Assembly (NCBI RefSeq): GCF_002278075.1 | Contig: NZ_CP022990.1 | Span: forward strand, 1,736,001-1,800,000 | Reading direction: 5' to 3' | Length of the DNA stretch: 64,000 nt | Source of the DNA: Paraburkholderia aromaticivorans | Lineage (GTDB): Bacteria > Pseudomonadota > Gammaproteobacteria > Burkholderiales > Burkholderiaceae | Shown: one piece after another, positions 46,006-54,478 of the stretch | Numbering within the stretch: the stretch's first letter is position 1 | How the letters are laid out: every line of letters begins with the position of its first letter | The notes under the pieces: model-generated | Told to the model about the DNA's origin: nothing | Seen by the model: the letters and a program-made list of their open reading frames with translations, nothing else | Database searches by the model: none | Made by a program: the position numbers and the translations under genes

Positions 46006-46028
46006 ACCCCTCCCGTCACGGGAGGGGT
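46006..46028. promoter_or_regulatory. GC-rich dyad, candidate LAL-regulator operator (site 2)
   Basis: A perfect inverted repeat with 10-bp arms around TCA, sharing the core CCCCTCCC-N5-GGGAGGGG with site 1. It is 82 bp before the ligase start and has TATTCT at 46048-46053 as a possible -10, which puts its centre near -43. Only TT follows the stem, so a rho-independent terminator is less likely. Confidence 0.55.
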
Positions 46029-46109
46029 TCGCACGCTGGGCCTTGCGTATTCTTGCCTGCACTAGCCGGCACGATGCCGCCACGATTCCCGGTGCAGGAG
46101 AGCATTGCT

Positions 46110-47795
46110 GTGCAACCGTTCGATCCGTCCGTCCCCCTGATCACACCCACGCCGTCCGCTTATGGCTATCCGCTGCTCGTCAGGCAGCTGCTGGTGAACG
46201 CACTTGCCGTCTCGCCAGACCAGCAGATCACCTATCGCGGCGAGCGGCGCCACACGTTCGCCGCGTTGAACCGGCGCATCGGCCGTCTCGCCAATGCGCT
46301 GGCGGCGCTCGGTGTGCGGCATGGTTCGACCGTGGCGATCATGGACTGGGACAGCCACCGCTACCTCGAAGGATATTTCGCAATCCCGATGATGGGTGCG
46401 ACCATGCTCACGGTCAACGTGCGCACTTCCGCGCAGCAGATCGCGTATGCATTGAACGACGCGAATGCGGACGTGCTGATCGTGCACACGGATTTTCTGC
46501 CGCTCCTCGAGCAGATTCACGGCGAACTGCGCAGTGTGCGCACCCTGATCATCGCCGCCGACGGCGATGGCGATGGCGATGGCGACAGCGGCGGCCTCGA
46601 TGTGCCGGCGATGCCGTGCGCGGGCGAATTCGAACATCTGCTCGCGGCCGCTTCCGAGCACTTCCCGTTCGAGGACTTCGACGAGAACACGCGCGCGGCG
46701 CTCTTCTACACCACCGGTACGACAGGCGACCCCAAAGGCGTGTTCTACAGCCATAGGCAGATCGTGCTGCATGCGCTGGCGACGGCGACCACGTTGTGCT
46801 CCCCGCGAGAGGGCCAGCGGCTGCACCGCGAAGACGTCTATATGCCGATCACGCCGATGTTCCACGTGCTCGCATGGGGCATGCCCTATATCGCCGTGCT
46901 GCTCGGCCTGAAGATCGTACTGCCCGGCCGCTATCAGCCCGACACGCTGCTCAAGTTGAAAGCCAGCGAGAAAGTGACGTTTTCGCATTGCGTGCCCACC
47001 CTGCTGCAAATGCTGCTCGATGCCTCCGGGCGCGACGGACAGGACCTGTCCGGCTGGAAGATGATCATCGGCGGCTCCGCGCTGTCGCCGACGCTGTGTC
47101 GAGCCGCGCTGGCTCGCGGCATCGATGTGTTTTCCGGCTATGGAATGTCCGAGACCGGACCGGTGGTCGCTCTTTCGCAGTGCGCGCCGGGCGCGGCGCC
47201 CGTGAGCATCGACGAAGAAGTTCGGCGGCGCTGCATGGCCGGACGGCCGGTGCCGATGGTGGAGCTGCGCGTGGTCGACGCGGACATGAACGAGGTGGCG
47301 CGCGACGGCCGCAGCCAGGGCGAGATCGTGTTGCGCGCGCCCTTCCTGACTCAGGGATATCACGGCAAGCCGGGCGCTTCAGAAGCGCTGTGGGCGGGCG
47401 GTTACCTGCACACTCAAGACGTGGCCGTCGTCACACAGGACAGCTATGTACAGATCGTCGACCGCATGAAGGACGTCATCAAGACCGGCGGTGAATGGGT
47501 CTCGTCGATCGAGGTCGAGGCGCTGATCAACGCCATTCCGGGCGTGCGCGAAAGCGCAGTCGTCGGCGTGAAGGACGATAAGTGGGGCGAGCGTCCGCAG
47601 GCGTTCATCGTATGCGAGCCGGATGCGGCGTTGACCGGCAGCGAGGTTCGCGCGCATCTGCTCGTGCTCGTGGAGGCGAACCGGATCAGCCGTTATGCCG
47701 TACCCGAGATTGCGCGCATCGTCTTCGTTGCGGAGATCGCCAGGACGAGCGTCGGAAAGATCGACAAAAAACTGCTACGCCAACAATCCGATTGA
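46110..47795 (+). CDS. fatty acyl-CoA ligase (AMP-binding)
   Basis: An ANL-family acyl-CoA ligase of about 561 residues. It carries the P-loop motif FYTTGTTGDPKGVFYSH, the FSGYGMSETGP motif and GEWVSSIEVEALI, with the C-terminal lysine in TSVGKIDKKLL. The frame is open from 46053, but the GTG at 46110 (reading MQPFDPSVPLITPTPSAYG) has GCAGGAG nine bases upstream and matches the usual family start. A GGCGAT hexamer repeated three times at 46563-46580 encodes an Asp-Gly run. It lies downstream of the LAL regulator and just before a porin. It may activate the acid that the BKACE pathway uses or releases. Confidence 0.9.
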   Translation: MQPFDPSVPLITPTPSAYGYPLLVRQLLVNALAVSPDQQITYRGERRHTFAALNRRIGRLANALAALGVRHGSTVAIMDWDSHRYLEGYFAIPMMGATMLTVNVRTSAQQIAYALNDANADVLIVHTDFLPLLEQIHGELRSVRTLIIAADGDGDGDGDSGGLDVPAMPCAGEFEHLLAAASEHFPFEDFDENTRAALFYTTGTTGDPKGVFYSHRQIVLHALATATTLCSPREGQRLHREDVYMPITPMFHVLAWGMPYIAVLLGLKIVLPGRYQPDTLLKLKASEKVTFSHCVPTLLQMLLDASGRDGQDLSGWKMIIGGSALSPTLCRAALARGIDVFSGYGMSETGPVVALSQCAPGAAPVSIDEEVRRRCMAGRPVPMVELRVVDADMNEVARDGRSQGEIVLRAPFLTQGYHGKPGASEALWAGGYLHTQDVAVVTQDSYVQIVDRMKDVIKTGGEWVSSIEVEALINAIPGVRESAVVGVKDDKWGERPQAFIVCEPDAALTGSEVRAHLLVLVEANRISRYAVPEIARIVFVAEIARTSVGKIDKKLLRQQSD

Positions 47796-47854
47796 TCACA
47801 ACGCCGGACCCCGCCGTCCTCGCATGACGGTAACGATAAAACTACGGAGACACA

Positions 47855-48979
47855 ATGAAGGTGAAACTGACCGCAGCCGCCGTGCTGGTCGCATGGACAG
47901 GCGTCGCGCATGCCCAATCGTCGGTCACGCTCTATGGCATCCTCGATGCGGGACTGCTGTATCAGAGCAGTTCGGCGGCGACGTTCTCGCCGAAAGCGCC
48001 GAACACGGGCAAAGTGTTCCGCTTCAAGGATGGCGGTATTTACTCGAGCATCTGGGGCATCCGCGGCAGCGAGGATATCGGCGCCGGCTACAAGGTCAAT
48101 TTCAGGCTGCAAGGTTCGTTCGACAGCGGCACGGGCAAATCCGGCCTCACGGACACGCCCGGGACAACCGCGGTTTTTAACCAGTTCACGACAATTGGTG
48201 TCTCGGGGCCAATCGGCACGTTCACGGCCGGCCGTCAGATCGTGCCGATGATCTACGCGATGGCCGAAACCGACGCACGCTCGGCCCAGTATTTCGGCAG
48301 CATTCTGACCGCGTGGCTCGGGATGAACCAGGCGGCGGGTTGGCCGGGAACCAGCACGAATGCGCCGATCGGTGCGCTTTATGACAGTAACGCGCTCGTC
48401 TACCAGTCGCCGGCTTTCGGCGGCGTATCGCTTGGACTGGAATACGCGCCTGGCGGCGTGGCCGGCCAGTGGCAGGGCGGCACGCGCGAGTCGGCGGTCC
48501 TCAAGTATGCAAACTACGGACTCAATCTGGCCGCCGTCTACTACAACGGGCATGATGCGAACCCGGCGCCGGGCGCGCCGCTTACGGGGGTCGACAACAA
48601 CCGTTTTGTCTATCTCGGCGGGATGTATACGATCGAGGGCTTTTCCGTGTCGGCTTCGTATGCAAACGGCAGGAATCCTGCACACTCGAATCAGGTCAAC
48701 CTCGACATGTACTCCGTCGGCCTGCGCTATCGATTTTCGCCTGCATTCACCGTGGCGTCCGGTCTCTACTACCTAAAAGACAAGAACCATTCGTCGAACA
48801 AGTCGACTGAGATCGCGATCGGCGCCGAATACAACGTCTCGAAGCGCACGCTGGCCTACGCCCAGGTCGGTCATGTGAACAATCAAGGCGGCATGAACCA
48901 GACGATCGTCTACGGCCAACCGGTTGCGCCGGGCGTTGGCACCACGGCGGTCATGCTCGGCTTGCGCCACAACTTCTGA
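47855..48979 (+). CDS. Gram-negative trimeric porin
   Basis: A 374-residue outer-membrane porin. The signal peptide is MKVKLTAAAVLVAWTGVAHA, then QSSVTLYGILDAGLLYQSS. It keeps SIWGIRGSEDIGAGYKVNF and the C-terminal strand ending in GLRHNF. CGGAGACAC precedes the ATG. It follows the ligase by 59 bp and so is probably co-transcribed and under the same LAL regulator, which suggests it admits the pathway substrate. Confidence 0.92.
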   Translation: MKVKLTAAAVLVAWTGVAHAQSSVTLYGILDAGLLYQSSSAATFSPKAPNTGKVFRFKDGGIYSSIWGIRGSEDIGAGYKVNFRLQGSFDSGTGKSGLTDTPGTTAVFNQFTTIGVSGPIGTFTAGRQIVPMIYAMAETDARSAQYFGSILTAWLGMNQAAGWPGTSTNAPIGALYDSNALVYQSPAFGGVSLGLEYAPGGVAGQWQGGTRESAVLKYANYGLNLAAVYYNGHDANPAPGAPLTGVDNNRFVYLGGMYTIEGFSVSASYANGRNPAHSNQVNLDMYSVGLRYRFSPAFTVASGLYYLKDKNHSSNKSTEIAIGAEYNVSKRTLAYAQVGHVNNQGGMNQTIVYGQPVAPGVGTTAVMLGLRHNF

Positions 48980-49146
48980 GTACGCTGCCAACGAGTGGCC
49001 GTGACGGCGCGATGCTACCGGTGGAGGTGGACGGCGCGCTCCGATGGGCGATTCGTACGACGCGGGCCCCGGACACATTGAGCTTTCGAAAGCGACATGC
49101 CGTTCGGTTTCCCGCCATCGGGATCGGGCTCACGCCAACTCGGGCC

Positions 49147-49998
49147 CTAGGCCTTTATTTCCGCCTTCAGAAATTCGACCAACGCCAACTGCAGCGCATT
49201 GAGCACCCCGCGAGAAGTCACGAGCGCAAGCTCCGTCGGGGGCAACCGCGGCAAACCCGTGCACAGTCGATGCTCAGGCAGCACCGCCGACGTGGGCAGC
49301 ACTGAAATCCCCAGACCCGATGAAACAGCGGCCTGAATGCCGGTGAGACTCTGACTTCCGAACGCGATGCGCCAGCGCCGATGCGCCCGGTCGAGGCTGC
49401 GAATCGCGCGTTGCCGGTACACGCACCCGTGAGGAAATAGCGCCAGTGGGATGGGCTCGTCCGCCGACTCGTCCGGTAACTCAACCTGCCCGCCGCGGAC
49501 CCACACCAGCGATTCCGGCCATGACGCCAGACACTCCCCACTGCCCGGTTCGCGCTTGACCAGCGCAATCTCGATCTCGCCGCTCGCCAGCTTGCGTTGC
49601 AGGTCGACGCTCATGCCGGCGACGGTCTCCAGCCGCACGCCCGGCTTTGCCTTGACGAAGCCCGACAGCATGGCCGACATGCGCCGCGCGTCGAAATCTT
49701 CCGGCACGCCGATACGAACCGGCGTCAGTTCCACCTCGCTGACCAGCGCGTCCTGTGCTTCCTGCGCCAACGCCAGCAGCCGGCGCGCGTATTGCGCGAG
49801 CAACTCGCCGTGCTCGGTCGCCGTCACCTGATTGCCGGTGCGGTCGCGCAGCAGCAGCGTTCGCCCGACCAGTTCTTCCAGTTTGCGCACCTGCTGGCTG
49901 ACCGTCGATTGCGTTCGATGCACACGCTCGCCGGCGCGCGTGAAACTCCCTTCGTCGACGACGCAAATCAGTGTGTTCAACAGTTCGAGATCAAGCAT
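49147..49998 (-). CDS. LysR family transcriptional regulator
   Basis: A 283-residue LysR protein. It has an N-terminal winged HTH (LNTLICVVDEGSFTRAGERV, HRTQSTVSQQVRKLEELVGR) and a C-terminal co-inducer domain (VRIGVPEDFDARRMSAMLSG, SGLGISVLPTSAVLP). It is divergent from the HAD gene, and the intergenic region carries an 11-bp inverted repeat. It most likely regulates the HAD/aldolase genes and perhaps the whole 50-57.6 kb locus. Confidence 0.92.
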   Translation of the reverse strand: MLDLELLNTLICVVDEGSFTRAGERVHRTQSTVSQQVRKLEELVGRTLLLRDRTGNQVTATEHGELLAQYARRLLALAQEAQDALVSEVELTPVRIGVPEDFDARRMSAMLSGFVKAKPGVRLETVAGMSVDLQRKLASGEIEIALVKREPGSGECLASWPESLVWVRGGQVELPDESADEPIPLALFPHGCVYRQRAIRSLDRAHRRWRIAFGSQSLTGIQAAVSSGLGISVLPTSAVLPEHRLCTGLPRLPPTELALVTSRGVLNALQLALVEFLKAEIKA

Positions 49999-50014
49999 GA
50001 GCGGCTCGCTTCGT

Positions 50015-50061
50015 TATTTGAAAATCAACTGAATCTAAGAGCTTAATTTAATTTTCAAATA
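50015..50061. promoter_or_regulatory. 11-bp inverted repeat between lysR and HAD gene
   Basis: TATTTGAAAAT (50015-50025) and ATTTTCAAATA (50051-50061) form a perfect inverted repeat with a 25-bp spacer. AATCAAC at 50023-50029 overlaps the first arm and matches the half-site found at 53415-53433. This is a likely LysR binding region. Confidence 0.55.
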
Positions 50062-50125
50062 TCGTCCATCGTGCCTAAGCTGGCTACTTCTGAACACCTG
50101 AACCCCGTTTCCAAGCGAGCAAATC

Positions 50126-50830
50126 ATGTCACTTCACAACACAGGCCGCCCGCAGTGGCTCACTTTCGACTGCTACGGCACACTGATCCAATGGGATGAA
50201 GGTTTGCGGGCCGCGGTCGGCGACATTCTGCGGACGAAACACGGCAACGTCGTCGATCCGGCAAAACTCATCGAGGTCTACGACCGGCACGAGCATGCGC
50301 TGGAGCAGACACCTCCGCATCGCTCGTTCCGCCAGGTGGCCGGCGAGGGCTTGCGTCTCGCGCTCGAAGAACTCGGCTTGCACGGCGAGCAGGACGACAT
50401 TGGTGTGCTGACCGATAGCATCTCCGCGATGCCGCCGTTTCCCGAGGTGGTGTCCACACTGCGGCGGCTGAGGGAAGATGGCTATCGCCTGTGCATCGTG
50501 TCGAATACGGACGATGACATCATCTCAGGCAACGTCGCGCAGCTCGGCGGCTACATCGACCGTGTGATAACCGCGCAGCAGGCGGGCGCGTACAAGCCGG
50601 CGCGCAGACTGTTCGACTATGCTCACGAACAACTCGGTATAACGAAGGACGACGTCGTGCATATTTGCGCGAGCCCGCATCTGGATCACGCGGCCGCGCG
50701 CAATATCGGGTTTCGCTGCGTGTGGATCGATCGCGGAACAGGCCGCACCTTGCTGCCCGACTACACCCCGGACGCGACGCTCGCGACACTCGATCAGGTG
50801 CCGGCACTCTTCACTTCACTTGGCTGGTAA
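50126..50830 (+). CDS. haloacid-dehalogenase type II-like hydrolase
   Basis: A 234-residue HAD-superfamily hydrolase close to L-2-haloacid dehalogenases. The nucleophile is Asp15 in FDCYGTLIQW. Motif II is CIVSNTDDD, the lysine is in GAYKPARRLFDYA and the last acidic motif is in ASPHLDHAAARNIGF. Family members hydrolyse 2-haloacids, or phosphate esters in some cases. It begins the rightward set after the LysR regulator and precedes the class II aldolase by 18 bp. Whether it is a dehalogenase or a phosphatase cannot be settled by eye. Confidence 0.87.
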   Translation: MSLHNTGRPQWLTFDCYGTLIQWDEGLRAAVGDILRTKHGNVVDPAKLIEVYDRHEHALEQTPPHRSFRQVAGEGLRLALEELGLHGEQDDIGVLTDSISAMPPFPEVVSTLRRLREDGYRLCIVSNTDDDIISGNVAQLGGYIDRVITAQQAGAYKPARRLFDYAHEQLGITKDDVVHICASPHLDHAAARNIGFRCVWIDRGTGRTLLPDYTPDATLATLDQVPALFTSLGW

Positions 50831-50848
50831 ATTTCAGGGACAACGATC

Positions 50849-51637
50849 ATGGCGCATACACTTCTATCCACCGCCTCCAAGGCGAGCTCACCCCACGTGC
50901 GGCTCGACGCGGACGCGGTCATGCAGGCTCGTATCGAACTGGCCGCGTGTTTTCAGCTCGCGGCGCGGCACGGCCTGGAGGAAGGGATCTGCAATCACTT
51001 CTCGGCCGTCGTCCCTGGCCACGACGATCTGTTCTTTGTGAATCCGTACGGCTATGCGTTCGCCGAAATCACTGCATCACGACTTCTGATTTGCGATTTC
51101 GACGGACACGTTGTCCACGGTGAGGGCAAACCGGAAGCGACCGCGTTCTATATCCATGCGCGCCTGCACCGGTTGATGCCACGCGTGAAGGCCGCGTTTC
51201 ACACGCATATGCCGAACGCCACGGCGCTGTGTCTGCTGGAGGGACCACCGCTGCTGTGGCTCGGGCAGACGGCGTTGAAGTTCTACGGCCGCACGGCGGT
51301 CGATGAGCACTACAACGGTCTGGCGCTGGACGAGTCGGAAGGGGACCGCATCGCCGCGGCAATGGGCGACGCCGACATCCTGTTTCTGAAGAACCACGGT
51401 GTGATGGTGGCGGGCGCGGACATCGCGCAGGCGTGGGACGACCTGTATTACCTGGAGCGCGCCGCAGCGGTGCAGCTCAAGGCGATGAGCGCCAATCAGC
51501 CGCTCAAGCCCGTGCCTCATGAGGTCGCGCAACGCGCGTACGAACAAATGCGCGTTGGCGATCCGGACAGCGCGCGAGCGCACCTCGACAGCGGTATGCG
51601 GGAACTGCGCAGGCAGGGCATTGCGTTCGACAGATAG
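50849..51637 (+). CDS. class II aldolase/adducin family protein
   Basis: A 262-residue class II aldolase-fold protein. Metal-binding residues are visible in FHTHMPNATALCLLEG and in FLKNHGVMVAGADIAQAWD. EGICNHFSAVVPGHDDLFFVNPYG is the usual N-terminal phosphate-site region. Relatives cleave or epimerise sugar phosphates such as fuculose or ribulose phosphate, but many in this branch are decarboxylases or of unknown role. It is 18 bp after the HAD gene and thus in the LysR-controlled operon. Confidence 0.88.
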   Translation: MAHTLLSTASKASSPHVRLDADAVMQARIELAACFQLAARHGLEEGICNHFSAVVPGHDDLFFVNPYGYAFAEITASRLLICDFDGHVVHGEGKPEATAFYIHARLHRLMPRVKAAFHTHMPNATALCLLEGPPLLWLGQTALKFYGRTAVDEHYNGLALDESEGDRIAAAMGDADILFLKNHGVMVAGADIAQAWDDLYYLERAAAVQLKAMSANQPLKPVPHEVAQRAYEQMRVGDPDSARAHLDSGMRELRRQGIAFDR

Positions 51638-51722
51638 CGCGCGAATTGGGAAGTCGAGGGAGATTGCCCTACCGCTTCGCAGTAGAATAATTGCCTCTGA
51701 TGCGCGTCGAGTACAAAGCGCT

Positions 51723-52265
51723 ATGAAACCCCGTACACGGTTCGTCACGGCGACACTGGCCGTGCTCGTCGTTATCGCGTTGCTCGCCGCTCCATTGCCG
51801 CAGCGGATTGGACTCGACACACGCATCGTGACGGTTGCGTCGATTCAACGCCCTCCCACCGTCGTATTCGACTACGTCACGACTCCGGCTCACTGGCCGG
51901 ACTGGCATCCGTCATCGCTCGCGGTCAGCGGCTCCGTCGACCATTCCCTCGATCTGGGCGAGCAGGTGACGGAGGACTTCCGTGTAGCGGGCAGGCGCGG
52001 CCGCGTCGTGTGGACGGTCGCGGCACGGGAGCGCCCGGACAAGTGGACGATCGACGGAAAGATCGACAGCAGACCGGCTGGCACCGTCACCTATTCGCTG
52101 ACATCGAACGGAAACGGAACCCGCTTTCAACGTGAGTTCACTTATCGCGCGCCGTCGTTGTGGTTCGCGATATTCAACTGGCTCGTGTTGCGCGCGCGAA
52201 TTCAATCGGAATCCGATACGGCGGTGTCGCAACTCAAGCGTCTTCTGGAGGCGACGCAGCACTAG
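51723..52265 (+). CDS. membrane-anchored SRPBCC family protein
   Basis: A 180-residue protein with one N-terminal hydrophobic helix (VTATLAVLVVIALLAAPLP) and then a START/Bet v 1-like SRPBCC fold (PPTVVFDYVTTPAHWPDWHP, VTYSLTSNGNGTRFQREFTY). These domains bind hydrophobic ligands; the role of this one is unknown. The ATG at 51723 is preferred, since the longer frame would run into the aldolase gene. It converges with the D-2-hydroxyacid dehydrogenase gene. Confidence 0.75.
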   Translation: MKPRTRFVTATLAVLVVIALLAAPLPQRIGLDTRIVTVASIQRPPTVVFDYVTTPAHWPDWHPSSLAVSGSVDHSLDLGEQVTEDFRVAGRRGRVVWTVAARERPDKWTIDGKIDSRPAGTVTYSLTSNGNGTRFQREFTYRAPSLWFAIFNWLVLRARIQSESDTAVSQLKRLLEATQH

Positions 52266-52384
52266 CCGACTTGCTCGGCTCGCGTTGCCGGTTGGCGGCT
52301 CCATGACAGCAGCCCTGCAATCGGCAAGCGATTCAAACAGCCCACCCGCGCGCGCATGGCAAGCGCAATGCGGGAGGGCTGGCC

Positions 52385-53347
52385 TCACACCGGATTCAAC
52401 GCGGGTCGCCCATCCAGCACGGCGGCGACATTGTCCAGTGCCGTAAAGCCCATCTGGTCGCGCGTCTCGATCGTCGCGCTGGCCATATGCGGCGTCAGAA
52501 ACACATTGTCGAGCTCCGCGAAACGCTTGTCGACATCGGGTTCGTTCCGGTACACATCCAGACCCGCGCTGAACAGATGTCGCGAAGTCAGCGCTTCGTA
52601 GAGCGCATCTTCGTCCACGAGACCACCACGCGCCGCGTTCACGAACACTGCGCCCTTCGGCAAGAGTCCAAACTCCTTTCTTGTCATCAACGGGACACCT
52701 CCGCCCGGCACGTGCAGCGTCAGCACTTGAGAGTGCGGCAGCATTTCGTCGAGTCTGGCGTAAAACGTCGCGCCGTTTTCCAGCGCCGGCGCCGCGCGGC
52801 TGATGTCCGTATAGATCACGCGCATGCCGAAACCCTGCGCACGCTTCGCGACCGCCCGTCCAATCCGCCCGAATCCGACAATGCCGAGCGTCTTGCCATT
52901 GACTCGCGTACCCAGCATCTCGGTCATGCCGAACGATTTGCCCCATCCGTTGCGCATGATTCGTTCGTATTCCGACGCGCGACGGCAAGCCGCCAGCACG
53001 AGCAGCATGGAGAAATCGGCGGTGCATTCGGTCAACGCGTCGGGTGCGTTCGTCACGACTATTCCCCTTTGCCGGGCGGCCGCCACATCCATGTGATCAA
53101 ACCCCGCGCTCGCATTCGCAATGATCTTGACCGACGCGGGCAGCGCGGCAATGTGCTCCGCCTGCAAACCGGACTTCTTGCCGATCAGTACAGCCGGCAC
53201 GTCGTGCTTCGTGCAGAACTCGACGACAGACCACGCGTCCATATCGGCCTCGGTCACGAAGGCATGGAGTTCGGCCTCGGCGCGCTTCGCCACGGCGGTG
53301 GGAACCTTGCGCGCAATCAACAGCCTGGTACGGTTATTTTCCGACAT
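52385..53347 (-). CDS. D-2-hydroxyacid dehydrogenase (NAD/NADP)
   Basis: A 320-residue enzyme of the D-isomer 2-hydroxyacid dehydrogenase family, interconverting 2-hydroxy and 2-keto acids. It has the dinucleotide motif GIVGFGRIGRAVAKRA (158-163), Arg240 in VNAARGGLVDE, Glu269 in RNEPD and His287 in LTPHMAS, so the catalytic triad is complete. AAGGAAG precedes the ATG at 53347. It faces away from the SDR gene; the shared upstream region holds two copies of a TTGATT-N5-AATCAA dyad. Confidence 0.92.
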   Translation of the reverse strand: MSENNRTRLLIARKVPTAVAKRAEAELHAFVTEADMDAWSVVEFCTKHDVPAVLIGKKSGLQAEHIAALPASVKIIANASAGFDHMDVAAARQRGIVVTNAPDALTECTADFSMLLVLAACRRASEYERIMRNGWGKSFGMTEMLGTRVNGKTLGIVGFGRIGRAVAKRAQGFGMRVIYTDISRAAPALENGATFYARLDEMLPHSQVLTLHVPGGGVPLMTRKEFGLLPKGAVFVNAARGGLVDEDALYEALTSRHLFSAGLDVYRNEPDVDKRFAELDNVFLTPHMASATIETRDQMGFTALDNVAAVLDGRPALNPV

Positions 53348-53414
53348 GGTTCTTCCTTGGGGACTTGGGTAGACAGACGTCGAGAGACTACGAACCGCAG
53401 ACCGGGTCGTCAAT

Positions 53415-53433
53415 GTTGATTGGATAAATCAAC
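53415..53433. promoter_or_regulatory. operator-like dyad GTTGATT-N5-AATCAAC
   Basis: A perfect inverted repeat with 7-bp arms, 68 bp upstream of the D-2-hydroxyacid dehydrogenase ATG. The same TTGATT-N5-AATCAA pattern recurs at 53581-53597 upstream of the SDR gene. It has T-N11-A symmetry, as LysR sites do, and could equally be a GntR or other dimer site. Confidence 0.55.
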
Positions 53434-53580
53434 TCCTGGGAAATGATCGGCCCCTCATTCGTCCCCTGCACTCCGCACGACGCGATTCGCTCTCCTTGCA
53501 TGCCCTTGTCCGCCGCTCGGCCGGCAACGCACGTATCAGGAAAACCCTGGTGCGATCCCCATGCGCAAGGCCCCCAGATG

Positions 53581-53597
53581 TTGATTCAATCAATCAA
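53581..53597. promoter_or_regulatory. operator-like dyad TTGATT-N5-AATCAA
   Basis: A perfect inverted repeat with 6-bp arms, 70 bp before the SDR ATG. It is the second copy of the dyad at 53415-53433, so the two divergent promoters are probably controlled by the same protein. Confidence 0.55.
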
Positions 53598-53667
53598 GAT
53601 TGCTCACCGCATGGCGCGAATGCAACTCTCTTCCCCGTGCTCAATTGAATTGTCGAGAGGAACTGAA

Positions 53668-54426
53668 ATGCCTGCATCGAAGAAATTCGCCGCTGTTACG
53701 GGTGCCGGTTCCGGCATCGGCCGCGCCGCCGCCGTGGCGCTCGCCAGCGCCGGGTTTAGCGTCGCGCTGATCGGCCGCAGAGCCGAGCCGCTTCTGGAAA
53801 CCAGGGAGGCAATCGGCATTGCCGGCGCAGAGGCGTATGTCTTCCAGGCCGACGTCGCCGATGCGGCATCGGTGGAGCGCGCGTTTTCGCAAATCGCCGA
53901 AACGTTCGGCCGGCTCGACGTGCTCTTCAACAACGCGGGCCGCAACGCGGGGGCCGTCCCGCTGGAAGACTACGAGGTCGACTTCTGGAACGATGTCGTC
54001 GCCACCAATCTGACCGGCGTGTTTCTGTGCGCACGGGCCGCTTATCGCCTGATGAAGGCGCAGTCCCCTCAAGGCGGACGGATCATCAACAACGGCTCGA
54101 TCTCGGCCCACTCGCCAAGGCCGCATACCATCGCCTATACCGCAACCAAACATGCCGTCACGGGCATTACCAAATCGATTGCACTGGACGGACGCGCGTT
54201 CAACATCGCCTGCGGCCAGATCGATATCGGCAATGCGGCGACCTCCCTCACGGAACGCATGAACCGCGGCGTCCTGCAAGCGGACGGACGCATGGCGCCC
54301 GAAGCAAGAATGGACGTAACGCACGTTGCCAATGCGGTCGTGCATATGGCCGGTCTTCCGCTCGAAGCCAATGTGCTCAACATGACGATCATGGCGAGCG
54401 CCATGCCGTTCGTCGGCCGCGGATAA
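53668..54426 (+). CDS. short-chain dehydrogenase/reductase
   Basis: A 252-residue classical SDR. It has [36 protein letters not shown], the catalytic Ser in [10 protein letters not shown] and Tyr/Lys in [21 protein letters not shown] precedes the ATG at 53668; the longer frame from 53443 has no support. It should oxidise or reduce a hydroxyl/keto substrate with NAD(P). It is followed 52 bp later by an MFS carrier. Confidence 0.9.
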   Translation: MPASKKFAAVTGAGSGIGRAAAVALASAGFSVALIGRRAEPLLETREAIGIAGAEAYVFQADVADAASVERAFSQIAETFGRLDVLFNNAGRNAGAVPLEDYEVDFWNDVVATNLTGVFLCARAAYRLMKAQSPQGGRIINNGSISAHSPRPHTIAYTATKHAVTGITKSIALDGRAFNIACGQIDIGNAATSLTERMNRGVLQADGRMAPEARMDVTHVANAVVHMAGLPLEANVLNMTIMASAMPFVGRG

Positions 54427-54478
54427 ATCGTCTTTCGCCAGCCATCAATAACAACAGGCTAATGTTACGGAGACATCG

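Noticed and set aside
46062..47363. A 433-residue open frame on the minus strand
   Set aside because: It is antisense to the acyl-CoA ligase and His/Arg-rich without any domain.
53443..53667. N-terminal extension of the SDR to 53443
   Set aside because: It would cover the operator-like dyad and add 75 residues before the normal SDR start; GAGAGGAAC precedes the ATG at 53668.
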